Source of the DNA: SHZI01 sp038214295
GTDB lineage: Bacteria; Pseudomonadota; Gammaproteobacteria; Steroidobacterales; GCA-2729495
Assembly: GCA_038214295.1 (NCBI GenBank)
Contig: JBBQSA010000012.1
Span: forward strand, 1-64,000
Direction of reading: 5' to 3'
Length of the DNA: 64,000 nucleotides
The notes beneath the pieces are model-generated. The model searched no databases. It saw only the letters and a list, made by a program, of their open reading frames with translations, and was not told where the DNA came from. Shown here piece after piece: positions 18,701 to 25,983 of this stretch. The position numbers and the translations under genes were made by a program. The stretch's first letter is position 1. Every line of letters begins with the position of its first letter.

Positions 18701-18859
18701 GTCGAGCAATACCTCGACGCTGATGAACGGGAAGTCGACATCGGGCTGGGCCTCCTTGGGCAGGCCCCGGTAGGCAGCGGCGCCCGCAAAGAGCAGGACG
18801 GCCAGCGCCACCATCACGGCACGGCTGCGGCTGACGCAGAGGTCGATCAGTGCATTCAT
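15704..18859 (-). CDS. RND efflux transporter, inner-membrane pump subunit (AcrB/HAE1-like)
   Basis: A 1051-residue proton-driven pump subunit. It has the N-terminal membrane helix (RAVMVALAVLLFAGAAAY), two large periplasmic porter regions and twelve predicted helices in the usual duplicated arrangement. In helix 4 the relay motif is GLVVDGAIVVVEL: the first Asp of the AcrB Asp-Asp pair is kept and the second is Gly, as in several divergent HAE1-type pumps. The tail past the last helix is short and Ala/Pro-rich. It starts by ATGA overlap with the adaptor gene and has no outer-membrane TolC gene next to it, so an unlinked TolC is expected. Substrate unknown. Confidence 0.92.
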   Translation of the reverse strand: MNALIDLCVSRSRAVMVALAVLLFAGAAAYRGLPKEAQPDVDFPFISVEVLLDGVAAEDSERLLVRPLEQQLRNIEGIKEMISSATENRASVTLEFGPEVNVDKALTDVRERVSQAKAQMPEDAREPTVNEVKFSQFDPMLVINLGGNVPERTMNAIATDLQDRLQSIDGVLEVNMVGIRKEIMEIIVNPLHLESYGLSPADVLNFVQRNNRLVAAGSLQSDEGRFAVKVPGVIESPEDVLQLPMKVDGERVVRFRDIAEVRRTFKDPESYARLNGEPAVGIRVVQRSGSNMLNVVDAVKVAVTEARKSWPPGISLTYSRDKSVFVREDVNQLVNDVVVAVLLVVICLIGILGLQNALLAGISIPGSFAAAFVLIAISGMTMNMVVFFGLIMSVGLVVDGAIVVVELADRRMAEGLDRQVAYAEAAKRMAWPIFASIAATIVAFLPLVFWPGIIGSFLRNMPIVLIYTLAASLVIAMFVVPALGAVFGRGGHLTPEAKRQMGLAETGDLGQIDGWTGRYLRVVMAAIDRPWITAGSVTALLLTVFVAYGLLGRGVTLFPSVDPEQGSVDIRARGDLSPQEKDRLVRTVEQRVYGVKGVKHFYVTSGAGNRGASPDQIGSISLNFMNWQERRPAAEIVAEIRERTADIAGIVIEPRLPQEGPMQGKPVNIEASSPSLDALRDAVNKIRVFVATIPGVINAEDTRPLPGIEWRMEVDRTQAAKFGADVSLVGNIIQLVTNGIKLGTYRPDDSDEELDIRVRFPSDDRSLDKLASLRIPTKSGNVPIGSFVARKPAEATRTIMRTDMRRTMLVQADLEKGVQIDPVLDKVRAALPSLDLDPSVQLRFKGGAKDQQETASFLGKAFLVGLGLIALILVAEFNSLFQPLLVLTAVVFSTGGVLLGLLVTGRPFSLVNCGIGTIALAGIIVNNNIVLIDTYNKLREAGMAAREAVLRTCAQRLRPVLLTKVVMILGLLPMALKVNIDILERKVYFGGPSGQWWAEMATVIIGGLIFASILTLVLTPSILMIEARAGAWFAARRQPAAVAPPGEAVTR

Positions 18860-19977
18860 TCGCGGGTGCTGGCGCTGCGGCCGGCCGCGAGTGCCGTTTC
18901 CGGCTGGATATCGACGGACACTACCGGCTGCCCGGCCGAGACGTAGCCCTGGCCCACGACGATGATGCTGGCCGTTTCAGGCAGTCCCGTCACCCAGACG
19001 CCGTTTGCGTCGGACTGGGCAAGCGCGACCTTGTGGAACTCCACCTGGTTCTGCGCGTTGACCGTCTTGAGACCCAGCTCCCCGTTTGCATCCAGGGTGA
19101 GCAGTGAGGGAGCAATGCGGTAGGCAAGGACGTCGCCGCCCGGGATGCGCATCTCGGCCGTCACGCCCGCGGGCAGCTTGCCGCCCGCGTTCGGAATCTC
19201 GAGTTCCACAGTGAAGGTCCGGGTCGCTTCCTCCGCCACCGGGGCCAGGTACCGGATGACTCCCTGTACTTCCTGACCCGTGACCAGCACCGCGGAGGCC
19301 TTGCTGCCGATCTGGACGAAGCCCGCGTCCTGCTCGGCGATGCTGCCCGTGACGATGAGCCGGGTGTTGTCGACATAGGTTGCGACGGGATCGCCCGCCC
19401 GGACGTAGTCGCCAACCTCGACGGCACGGTCCTGCACCGTGCCATTGAATGGCGCACGGATGTTCATGTACTCGAGGTCGAGCTCTGCCCGCTTGAGTTC
19501 GGTCCTGGCCGACTCGAGCTTCGCCCGCGTCTCGGCGAGCTGGGTGTCGGAGACATAGCCCTTGGGCTTTAGTTCCTGCTGCGCCTTCCAGGCCGACGCC
19601 TGCTCGTTGACGCCCGCCCGGGCCTGGGCGAGCCGGGCCTCCCGGTCGCGCAGATCGAGCTTGAGCAGTGGCTGGCCGGTGGTGGCCGGTTCACCCCGGC
19701 CAATGCCGAGTGTCGTCACCCGCCCGCTGGTCTCGGCCTTGAGTTCCACCGTGCGGGCCGGAGCGGTGCGGCCATAGACGGTGATCGTCCGCGTCACCGG
19801 CTCCGCTTTCTGTGCCCGGACCTGGACCCGCGGCACGACGCGGGCGTCCGCGGCGGACGCCACGGGGGCCTGCGGTTTGTGGGTGAAGGCGCCGGAGGCC
19901 AGCCACAGGGCGACGAGCACTGCCGCGCTGACAGCCAGCAGCCACGGTCGACGGGTCAGTTCATCAACGAGTCGCAT
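18856..19977 (-). CDS. RND periplasmic adaptor (membrane fusion protein)
   Basis: A 373-residue HlyD/AcrA-type adaptor that links the RND pump to the outer-membrane channel. One N-terminal membrane anchor (PWLLAVSAAVLVALWLASG) is followed by the split lipoyl half-motifs, a short alpha-hairpin (QARAGVNEQASAWKAQQEL to ETRAKLESARTELKRAELD), the second lipoyl half with MNIRAPFNGTVQDRAVEVGD, and beta-barrel and membrane-proximal domains. No lipobox is visible. It is first in a - strand operon of adaptor, pump and SAM-hydrolase-like gene. No regulator is adjacent; the upstream region faces the HiPIP gene divergently. Confidence 0.9.
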   Translation of the reverse strand: MRLVDELTRRPWLLAVSAAVLVALWLASGAFTHKPQAPVASAADARVVPRVQVRAQKAEPVTRTITVYGRTAPARTVELKAETSGRVTTLGIGRGEPATTGQPLLKLDLRDREARLAQARAGVNEQASAWKAQQELKPKGYVSDTQLAETRAKLESARTELKRAELDLEYMNIRAPFNGTVQDRAVEVGDYVRAGDPVATYVDNTRLIVTGSIAEQDAGFVQIGSKASAVLVTGQEVQGVIRYLAPVAEEATRTFTVELEIPNAGGKLPAGVTAEMRIPGGDVLAYRIAPSLLTLDANGELGLKTVNAQNQVEFHKVALAQSDANGVWVTGLPETASIIVVGQGYVSAGQPVVSVDIQPETALAAGRSASTRE

Positions 19978-20180
19978 ACGGAATCCCTTGATTTCAGTGG
20001 AGACAATACCCTGCCCACCCGTCCCGAACTGCTTCCCTGCCGCATCTGCTTTGTAACTTTTTGTAACCGCTATAGCCGGCGTGGTCGACCCGGTGGTCTC
20101 TGCTCGGCTACCAGCGGGGCCGGCGTCACCGCCGGTAGGTGTTTCCTCGTACGCCGTGCCGGCCCGCCTTCAGGTGTGAT

Positions 20181-20211
20181 TCACCGCCCCGGTGGTTAGA
20201 ATTGGCGGTGA
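20181..20211 (+). promoter_or_regulatory. Inverted repeat around a -10-like box upstream of the HiPIP gene
   Basis: A perfect 8-bp inverted repeat, TCACCGCC (20181-20188) and GGCGGTGA (20204-20211), encloses TAGAAT (20197-20202). A -10 hexamer inside the dyad suggests an operator or a leader hairpin. No convincing -35 box was found. Confidence 0.4.
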
Positions 20212-20254
20212 AAATCTCCTCCCCGATAGCGATCACCGACAGAAGGAATTGCAC

Positions 20255-20614
20255 GTGAACAAGCCCGAACTGAGCCGGCGCCGTTTTCTCACCCAGGTAG
20301 CCATCGCCGTGCCTGCCGGTGCCGTGCTGCTCGACGCCGTGGTGACCAACACGGCGGCAGCCCAGGCCGCGCCCGCCGCCCTGCCCAACCTCGATCCCAA
20401 CGATCCCTCCGCCAAGGCGCTGCTTTACGTGACTGACTCCACCAAGGTGGATAGCAAGAATCCGCTGGCCGCGCGCCACACGCCGGACCAGAAGTGCAGC
20501 AACTGCTCCCAGATCCAGGGCAAGGCCGGTGACGCTCATCGCCCCTGCGCGATCTTCCCGGGCAAGCTGGTTGCCAGCGACGGCTGGTGCAGTGTCTGGG
20601 CCAAGAAGGCCTGA
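20255..20614 (+). CDS. High-potential iron-sulfur protein (HiPIP), Tat-exported
   Basis: A 119-residue precursor of a periplasmic one-electron carrier with a single [4Fe-4S] cluster cycling between the 2+ and 3+ states. The Tat signal SRRRFLTQ is followed by a hydrophobic stretch ending AAAQA. The mature part has the family ligand pattern C-x2-C (KCSNC), then Cys in RPCAIF and Cys in GWCSVW. The GTG start at 20255 is favoured by AGAAGGAA upstream and the Tat signal. It lies 23 bp before the preferred mobB start and beside a periplasmic molybdenum oxidoreductase operon, so it may be its electron acceptor; that role is inferred. Confidence 0.92.
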   Translation: MNKPELSRRRFLTQVAIAVPAGAVLLDAVVTNTAAAQAAPAALPNLDPNDPSAKALLYVTDSTKVDSKNPLAARHTPDQKCSNCSQIQGKAGDAHRPCAIFPGKLVASDGWCSVWAKKA

Positions 20615-20634
20615 ACCACAGGCGATCTGCTGAC

Positions 20635-20670
20635 GAAGTGACGCGGTCGGGAAACCGGCCGCGTCACTTC
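20635..20670 (+). terminator. GAAA-capped 16-bp hairpin after the HiPIP gene, over the mobB start
   Basis: Arms 20635-20646 (GAAGTGACGCGG) and 20659-20670 are perfectly complementary and continue through a T-G wobble and CGG/CCG to a GAAA tetraloop. No T-run follows, so it may be a weak terminator, an mRNA-stabilising end for the HiPIP transcript, or a structure that hides the mobB initiation codon. Confidence 0.6.
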
Positions 20671-21195
20671 GGTATCGCCGGCTACAAGAACGCCGGCAAG
20701 ACCACCCTGATCGTCGACCTGCTGCAGGAACTGGTGCAGCGGGGCTGGCGCGTGGGCACCATCAAGCATGCCCACCACGATTTCGACACGGACCAGCCCG
20801 GCAAGGACAGCTACTTGCATCGCCAGGCCGGTGCTGAGGAAGTGATCGTGGCCTCGGCACGGCGTGTCGCCCACATCCGCGAGCTCCACGGCGTCGCCGA
20901 GCCTGTCCTTAATGAACTTCTCGACCGCATGGGTCCGCTGGACCTGGTGCTCGTGGAGGGGTGGAAGTCCGGCAATCATCCCCGGATCGAAGTTCGCCGC
21001 CAGTCCGCGCCTGCCCCGGCGCTAGCCGGTGCTGTGCCGGGCGTGCAGGCCATCGTGAGCGACGTCCCGCTGCCGGGCGAAAGTCTGCCCGTGCTCCCGC
21101 GCACTGGCGTGCCGGCCATTGCCGATTTCATCCTCGACGCGGTTGGACTGCCGCGGCGGCCGGGCGGGGACGACGCCGGCGGGGATCCGGCCTAG
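20638..21195 (+). CDS. mobB: Molybdopterin-guanine dinucleotide biosynthesis adaptor MobB
   Basis: A 185-residue P-loop GTP-binding protein of the MobB family, which assists MobA in making bis-MGD, the cofactor form used by DMSO-reductase-family enzymes. The Walker A loop is GYKNAGKTTLI, followed by GTIKHAHHDFDTDQPGKDS (switch region) and LVEGWKSGNHPRIEV, the characteristic MobB block. The GTG at 20638 is the closest plausible start but lies in the left arm of a stable hairpin; GTG at 20587, overlapping the HiPIP coding end, is the alternative. It is convergent with moeA (4-bp overlap of 3' ends). MobA is not in the window. Confidence 0.9.
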   Translation: MTRSGNRPRHFGIAGYKNAGKTTLIVDLLQELVQRGWRVGTIKHAHHDFDTDQPGKDSYLHRQAGAEEVIVASARRVAHIRELHGVAEPVLNELLDRMGPLDLVLVEGWKSGNHPRIEVRRQSAPAPALAGAVPGVQAIVSDVPLPGESLPVLPRTGVPAIADFILDAVGLPRRPGGDDAGGDPA

Positions 21196-22415
21196 TCAGG
21201 CTGGAGCGGCAGGGTCTGGAGAATTCCGCCGGCCGGGATCTCGTCGCTACCCTCGGGCACGATCGCCCAGCAGTTGGCCTGCAGCAGCGGCGCGATCCGG
21301 AACGATTCCTGGCCCGGAAGAATGCGCACTTCGCGTCTCCCTGCACCGTCGACCTCTGCCCGCGCCTTCGCGAAGAAGCGCAGGGTTCCCCGGCCGCGGA
21401 CGGGGCTCAACGTAAGGGCTGGTGTCGCCGCCTCGGGCGCCAGTCCGAGCAGGCTCCGCAGCGCCGGGATCACAAAGAAGCGCATGCCCACCGCCACGGC
21501 GAGCGGGTTGCCCGGCAGGCCAAACAGGAGCGCACCGCCGGGCAGCCGGGCGTGGAGAATCGGCTTGCCGGGCCGGATCGCCACCTTGTGAAACAGGATC
21601 CCGCCGCCGATCTCACGGACCACGCCGGGTAGCAGGTCCAGCCGGCCTGCCGACACGCCACCCGTCGTGATGACCACGTCCGCCGTCCGGGCCGCTGCCT
21701 CCAGCCGTGCACGCAGGTCCGCCACCCTGTCTCCCGCGGTGTCGAACAAGACCAGTTCGGTGCCGAGCAGGGGGAGCAGTGACTGCAGGTAAGGCCCGTT
21801 GGCGTCGCGGATGCGGCCCGGAGAGAGGTCCGACCCGGACCCGGACAATTCGTTGCCCGTGATCAGGACCGCCACCCGCGGTGCTGGCAGCACGGATACC
21901 TCGTCCAGGCCGCAGGCGGCGAGGGCCATCAGGTGCCGCGGCTCAAGGCGGATGCCGGCGGGTACGACGATCTGCCCCGCCGTGAAGTCCTCACCGGCCT
22001 GGCGGACGTTCTGCCCTGGCTTCAGTGGCGCCGTGATCACGACGGACGAACCCGCCGCGGCGCCGCGCGTGACCCGCTCGAGGGGCACGACAGCATCCAG
22101 TCCCGTGGGCACTGGCGCGCCGGTCAGGATCTCCCAGGCACTGTGCCGGGCGTCACTCGCCGGCGGCGGGTCGCCAGCCGCGATGAGGCCGGTTACCGGG
22201 AGTTCCACGGGCGTGGCAGGTGACGCCAGCAGGGTGTCTGCTGCCCTGAGCGCGTAGCCATCCATAGCGGCATTTGCGAAGCCGGGTACGAAGAGGCGGG
22301 CGACGGCCGCTTCTGCCGTGACGCTGCCCACCGCCCCGGGCAGCGGCCGCGGGCGGCCCGGGCGCGGGCTGACGCTGGTCTGCAGGAGTCGCAGTGCTTC
22401 CTCGTAGGAGATCAC
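21192..22415 (-). CDS. moeA: Molybdopterin molybdenumtransferase MoeA
   Basis: A 407-residue enzyme that inserts molybdate into adenylylated molybdopterin. The N-terminus VISYEEALRLLQ is the normal MoeA start, with GTG at 22415. The linker motif FANAAMDGYALR, the PVPTGLDAVVPLE segment, and the MogA-like domain with TTGGVSAGRLDLLP and FGLPGNPLAVAVGM are all present. The frame stays open up to a TTG at 22454, but the extra residues are not MoeA-like. It is divergent from the molybdenum enzyme operon with only 38 bp between start codons and convergent with mobB. Confidence 0.94.
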   Translation of the reverse strand: MISYEEALRLLQTSVSPRPGRPRPLPGAVGSVTAEAAVARLFVPGFANAAMDGYALRAADTLLASPATPVELPVTGLIAAGDPPPASDARHSAWEILTGAPVPTGLDAVVPLERVTRGAAAGSSVVITAPLKPGQNVRQAGEDFTAGQIVVPAGIRLEPRHLMALAACGLDEVSVLPAPRVAVLITGNELSGSGSDLSPGRIRDANGPYLQSLLPLLGTELVLFDTAGDRVADLRARLEAAARTADVVITTGGVSAGRLDLLPGVVREIGGGILFHKVAIRPGKPILHARLPGGALLFGLPGNPLAVAVGMRFFVIPALRSLLGLAPEAATPALTLSPVRGRGTLRFFAKARAEVDGAGRREVRILPGQESFRIAPLLQANCWAIVPEGSDEIPAGGILQTLPLQPD

Positions 22416-22453
22416 CGGGGTATCTTGCCAGACCTGAGCATCGGGACCGTACA

Positions 22454-25267
22454 ATGCAAATTACCGCCAGCCGGCGCGTCGTAGTCCAGGGCCTGGCGGC
22501 CGGGGCGGCGTTGACGACACGTTACGGATCGGCAGTCGCCGCCGGTACGGTTGGCACCACGGCCGGAGGGCCGCCGGCCGCACCGGCCTACCGCCGCTTC
22601 GAGGACCTGCTCAGGAACAAGTGGACCTGGGACCGGGTCGCCCATGGCACCCATGGCACCAACTGCGCGGGCACCTGCGCGTTCAACGTGTATGTCCGCA
22701 ATGGGATCGTCTGGCGGGAAGAGCAACAGGGCATGTACGCGCCGTCGGGTGACGACGTGCCGGACTACGGTCCCCGCGGTTGCCAGAAGGGCCTCCGCCA
22801 CGCGAAGTACATGTACGGCCCGCAGCGGATCCTCTACCCGATGAAGCGGGTTGGCGAACGGGGCAGTGGCCGCTGGGAGCGCGTGTCGTGGGACGACGCG
22901 GCCAACGCGATTGCCGACAAGTTCCTGGACCTGGCGACGACCGCCGGTCCGGAGTGCGTGACCTACGGCAGCGGCACCCAGATGTCCGTGAAGCTGGCGT
23001 CGTTCTCCAGCCTGTTCCGCTTCGCCAACATCACCGGCGTGACGGTGCCGGAGTTCTACTCGGGCGTCGGTGACCTGCCGACCGGGGTCTACATGACGCT
23101 GGGCCAGGTCTATACCGGCGACACGATGGCGGCCATCTTCAAGGCCCGGTGCGTGCTCGTGTGGATGAGCAATCCCGCGGTCACCCGCATCCCCGACGCG
23201 CACTTCTTCTGGGAGGCGAAGTACAACGGCACGAAGGTCATTGCGATCTCGCCGGAGTTCACGCCGACGGCCCTGCACTCCAGCCACTGGGTAAATCCCC
23301 GGCCGGGAACTGATACCGCGCTGGCCATGGCCATGGTGGACGTGATCCTGGAGGAGAAGCTCTACAACATCCCGTATATCAGCGAGCAGACCGACATGCC
23401 CTTCCTGGTGCGGCTCGACACCCGGGAGTTCCTGCGCGAGGAAGACCTCAGCTTCATCGGCAAGCTCGCGGTGCGTGAGAACGTCTACTACCTGTGGGAC
23501 CAGGCCACGAACGGCCTGGTCCAGGCGCCGGGCACGGGCCTGGCTGACAAGCCGGTGGGTCGCGACCGGCGCCGCTTCGAAAGCCTGGACCTTGGCGCCA
23601 TCAGGCCCGCCCTGGAGGGCAAATGGACGGTCAGGACCCTCGACGGCGAGGTGGAAGTGACCACGGTCTTCGAACTGCTGAAGCAGCGCGCCGCGGAGCA
23701 CCGGCCCGAGATGATGGCCGACGTCACTGGCGTGAGCGCCACCGTCATCCGCAAGACCGCCCGCATATTCGCGAAGGCGCAGCCCGCGATGATCTACACG
23801 GGCTATTCCGCCTGCAAGTGGCAGCACGGCGACCTGCTGCAGCGGGCGATGCTCCTGATGCTCTCGCTCACGGGGAATGTTGGTATCGAGGGTGGCGGCA
23901 TCCAGTTCTCCAACGCGCCGAAGACCCGCGGCATTGGCGGCTTTGCCATGGCGGACATCGGTCCCGCCATGCGCATGATCTCCAGCACGACCTGGGATTA
24001 CGACCACGCCAACCTGAAGGAACTCAACCGCAAGATGTACGGCGACGAGCTCGCCGACACTTACGACGAGTACTACAAGAAGAGCATCAAGGAAGACTGG
24101 TTTCCGGATTACAGCGGCGCGGGCTGGCGAATGGCAATCTTTGCCGGCGAGAACGGCGCCAACTGGCGGGCCGGGTCGCGCCAGTGGCGGAAGGACGGCT
24201 TCGACAAGCTGGAGATGATTGTCGTCCTGGCCCCGGACATGGGGGTTACGGCCCACAACGCCGACTACATCCTGCCGATCGCGCATCACTACGAACGTGC
24301 CGACCTGATGCTCCAGGCGCGCATTCCCTACCTGCAGGTACTCGATGCCGCGGTGCCGCCGCTCGGCGAGTGCGTGGATGACTGGGAGGCCAATCGCCGC
24401 CTGGCCGAGGCGATCTCGCGGCGTGCGCAGGCGCGTGGTCTCGCCGCTATCCATGACGAGGTCGATGGCCGGTCAGTGCGCCGGGACTACGCCCGCACGC
24501 TGGACTACTACACGATGGACGGGCGCATCAGGAGCGTGAAGGACGTGGCGCAGTTCATCATCAACACGACGCCCGGGATCCCGAAAGTCTCGTTTGCCGA
24601 GCTCGCGGCCAAGGGCATTATCCGCGTGGACGGTTCCGACTCGCCTGTCTGGGAACACAAGGACTCACCGTACCACCATGACCTCTTTGAGAGCGTGCGG
24701 GAAAAAAAGCCCTACGAAACCTTCACCGGCCGCCAGCAGTTCTACATCGATCACGAATGGTTCATCAAGTTTGACGAGGTGCTGCCTGGGCACCGGGCGC
24801 CGCTGTCGAACAAGGGTTTCCCGATCCGCATGCTGATGGGTCACGCCCGGCACAGTATTCACAGCATGTGGCGCGACGATCCCCTGCTGCTCAGCCTCCA
24901 GCGCGGCGAGCCGGACGTGTACGTGAACCCCCGGGATGCGGCGGCCCGCGGCGTCGTGGACGGCGACCTCATACGCATCTTTAATCCTGCGGGTGAGTTC
25001 TACGCGCAGGCACATCTCAGCAACGGGATGCAGCCCGGAATGATCTTCTCCTACCACGGCTGGGACCCCATGCAGTACCGCACCGGTGAAAATTTCAGCG
25101 CCATCGTCTGCTCGGCAGGCCTGATCAAGCCCACCACCATGGCGGGCGACTACGGGCACCTGGGCTACCGGCCCCTCGCGTTCGCGCCCAACCAGACCTA
25201 CCGGGACTTCACCTGCGATTTCGCCAGGGCGGATCCCGACACCGGCAGGAAGGCGGTGGCAGCATGA
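22454..25267 (+). CDS. Type II DMSO-reductase-family molybdenum enzyme, catalytic subunit
   Basis: A 937-residue bis-MGD oxidoreductase. A Tat-like signal (ASRRVVVQGLAAGAA, 5-19) indicates periplasmic export. The FS0 [4Fe-4S] ligands are His67-x3-Cys71-x3-Cys75 and Cys110 (HGTNCAGTC, GPRGCQKG), the His-containing set typical of the NarG/type II subfamily. Asp207 in YSGVGDLPTG aligns with the Mo-ligand Asp of ethylbenzene dehydrogenase and nitrate reductase. Characterised type II enzymes include ethylbenzene, p-cymene and dimethylsulfide dehydrogenases, steroid C25 hydroxylase and selenate and chlorate reductases; the substrate here cannot be assigned. The chaperone gene overlaps its end by ATGA. 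Confidence 0.9.
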   Translation: MQITASRRVVVQGLAAGAALTTRYGSAVAAGTVGTTAGGPPAAPAYRRFEDLLRNKWTWDRVAHGTHGTNCAGTCAFNVYVRNGIVWREEQQGMYAPSGDDVPDYGPRGCQKGLRHAKYMYGPQRILYPMKRVGERGSGRWERVSWDDAANAIADKFLDLATTAGPECVTYGSGTQMSVKLASFSSLFRFANITGVTVPEFYSGVGDLPTGVYMTLGQVYTGDTMAAIFKARCVLVWMSNPAVTRIPDAHFFWEAKYNGTKVIAISPEFTPTALHSSHWVNPRPGTDTALAMAMVDVILEEKLYNIPYISEQTDMPFLVRLDTREFLREEDLSFIGKLAVRENVYYLWDQATNGLVQAPGTGLADKPVGRDRRRFESLDLGAIRPALEGKWTVRTLDGEVEVTTVFELLKQRAAEHRPEMMADVTGVSATVIRKTARIFAKAQPAMIYTGYSACKWQHGDLLQRAMLLMLSLTGNVGIEGGGIQFSNAPKTRGIGGFAMADIGPAMRMISSTTWDYDHANLKELNRKMYGDELADTYDEYYKKSIKEDWFPDYSGAGWRMAIFAGENGANWRAGSRQWRKDGFDKLEMIVVLAPDMGVTAHNADYILPIAHHYERADLMLQARIPYLQVLDAAVPPLGECVDDWEANRRLAEAISRRAQARGLAAIHDEVDGRSVRRDYARTLDYYTMDGRIRSVKDVAQFIINTTPGIPKVSFAELAAKGIIRVDGSDSPVWEHKDSPYHHDLFESVREKKPYETFTGRQQFYIDHEWFIKFDEVLPGHRAPLSNKGFPIRMLMGHARHSIHSMWRDDPLLLSLQRGEPDVYVNPRDAAARGVVDGDLIRIFNPAGEFYAQAHLSNGMQPGMIFSYHGWDPMQYRTGENFSAIVCSAGLIKPTTMAGDYGHLGYRPLAFAPNQTYRDFTCDFARADPDTGRKAVAA

Positions 25268-25983
25268 GTGGCGGGGCGGATATGCCAGTCGCAGCCGGCG
25301 CGAGCGGCGCTCCCGGGCAGCCGGGCTCCCGCCGCGCCGTCACCGGACGCCACGCCGAGGAAACTGCGGCCCTGCGTTGCCTGTGCTACGCGGCCTGCTC
25401 GGAGTTGCTGGCGTCCCCGCACGAGATGGATCCGCGGGGGTCCCTGCGGGAGCGCATGGGCCTGGGTGACGCGGTGCCCCATGCCCGGGCACTGGAGCCG
25501 CTGCTCGCCGAGGTGAGCGGCACCGAGCTGGCCCGCCTGCGGGCCGAGTACAGCGGACTGTTCGAAGTGGGCAGCCAGGGGCCGCCGGTACCGATACGCG
25601 AGGACCTGCAGACGGGACAACGGGCGGGCACCCGTGAAGAGGTCGTCCGGTTCTACGACTACTTCGGTTACGTACTCGGCGAGAAGTTCGCGTGGCAGCC
25701 GGATCACCTGTCCGTCGAGCTGGAGTTCATGCACTACCTGTGTTTCCGCGAGGCGGAAGCGGGCGGGCCGGCCGACGGTGGCGCCGACGCGCTGTCCTAC
25801 CAGCTTGCCCAGGCCGACTTCACGGGGCGGCACCTGGCGTCCTGGTTGCCCCAGCTGGCAGTCAACGTAGACAGGATCGCCGAGGGCTCTCTCTATGCCC
25901 GCGTCGTCGCCGCGGTGCAGGCGTTCGTCACGGCCGACCACGAGTGGCAGTTGGCAACGATTGTCGAGGCAGGAGACCCATGA
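25264..25983 (+). CDS. TorD-like molybdoenzyme assembly chaperone
   Basis: A 239-residue cytoplasmic chaperone of the TorD/DmsD/NarJ superfamily, expected to hold the catalytic subunit until cofactor insertion and check its Tat signal. The first 30 residues are Gly/Ala-rich and probably unstructured. The helical core shows RLRAEYSGLFEVG (like the E-Y-x-x-L-F segment of this family), YDYFGY and the DHLSVELEFMHYL block, which is the TorD-family E(P)DH signature region. It overlaps both neighbours by four bases (ATGA at 25264 and 25980), so all three subunit genes are translationally coupled. In most relatives the chaperone gene follows the beta subunit; here it lies between alpha and beta. Confidence 0.85.
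   Translation: MSGGADMPVAAGASGAPGQPGSRRAVTGRHAEETAALRCLCYAACSELLASPHEMDPRGSLRERMGLGDAVPHARALEPLLAEVSGTELARLRAEYSGLFEVGSQGPPVPIREDLQTGQRAGTREEVVRFYDYFGYVLGEKFAWQPDHLSVELEFMHYLCFREAEAGGPADGGADALSYQLAQADFTGRHLASWLPQLAVNVDRIAEGSLYARVVAAVQAFVTADHEWQLATIVEAGDP

Noticed and set aside
22412..24454. A 680-codon open frame on the - strand
   Set aside because: Antisense shadow of the molybdenum enzyme catalytic subunit; composition is typical of a complement frame.
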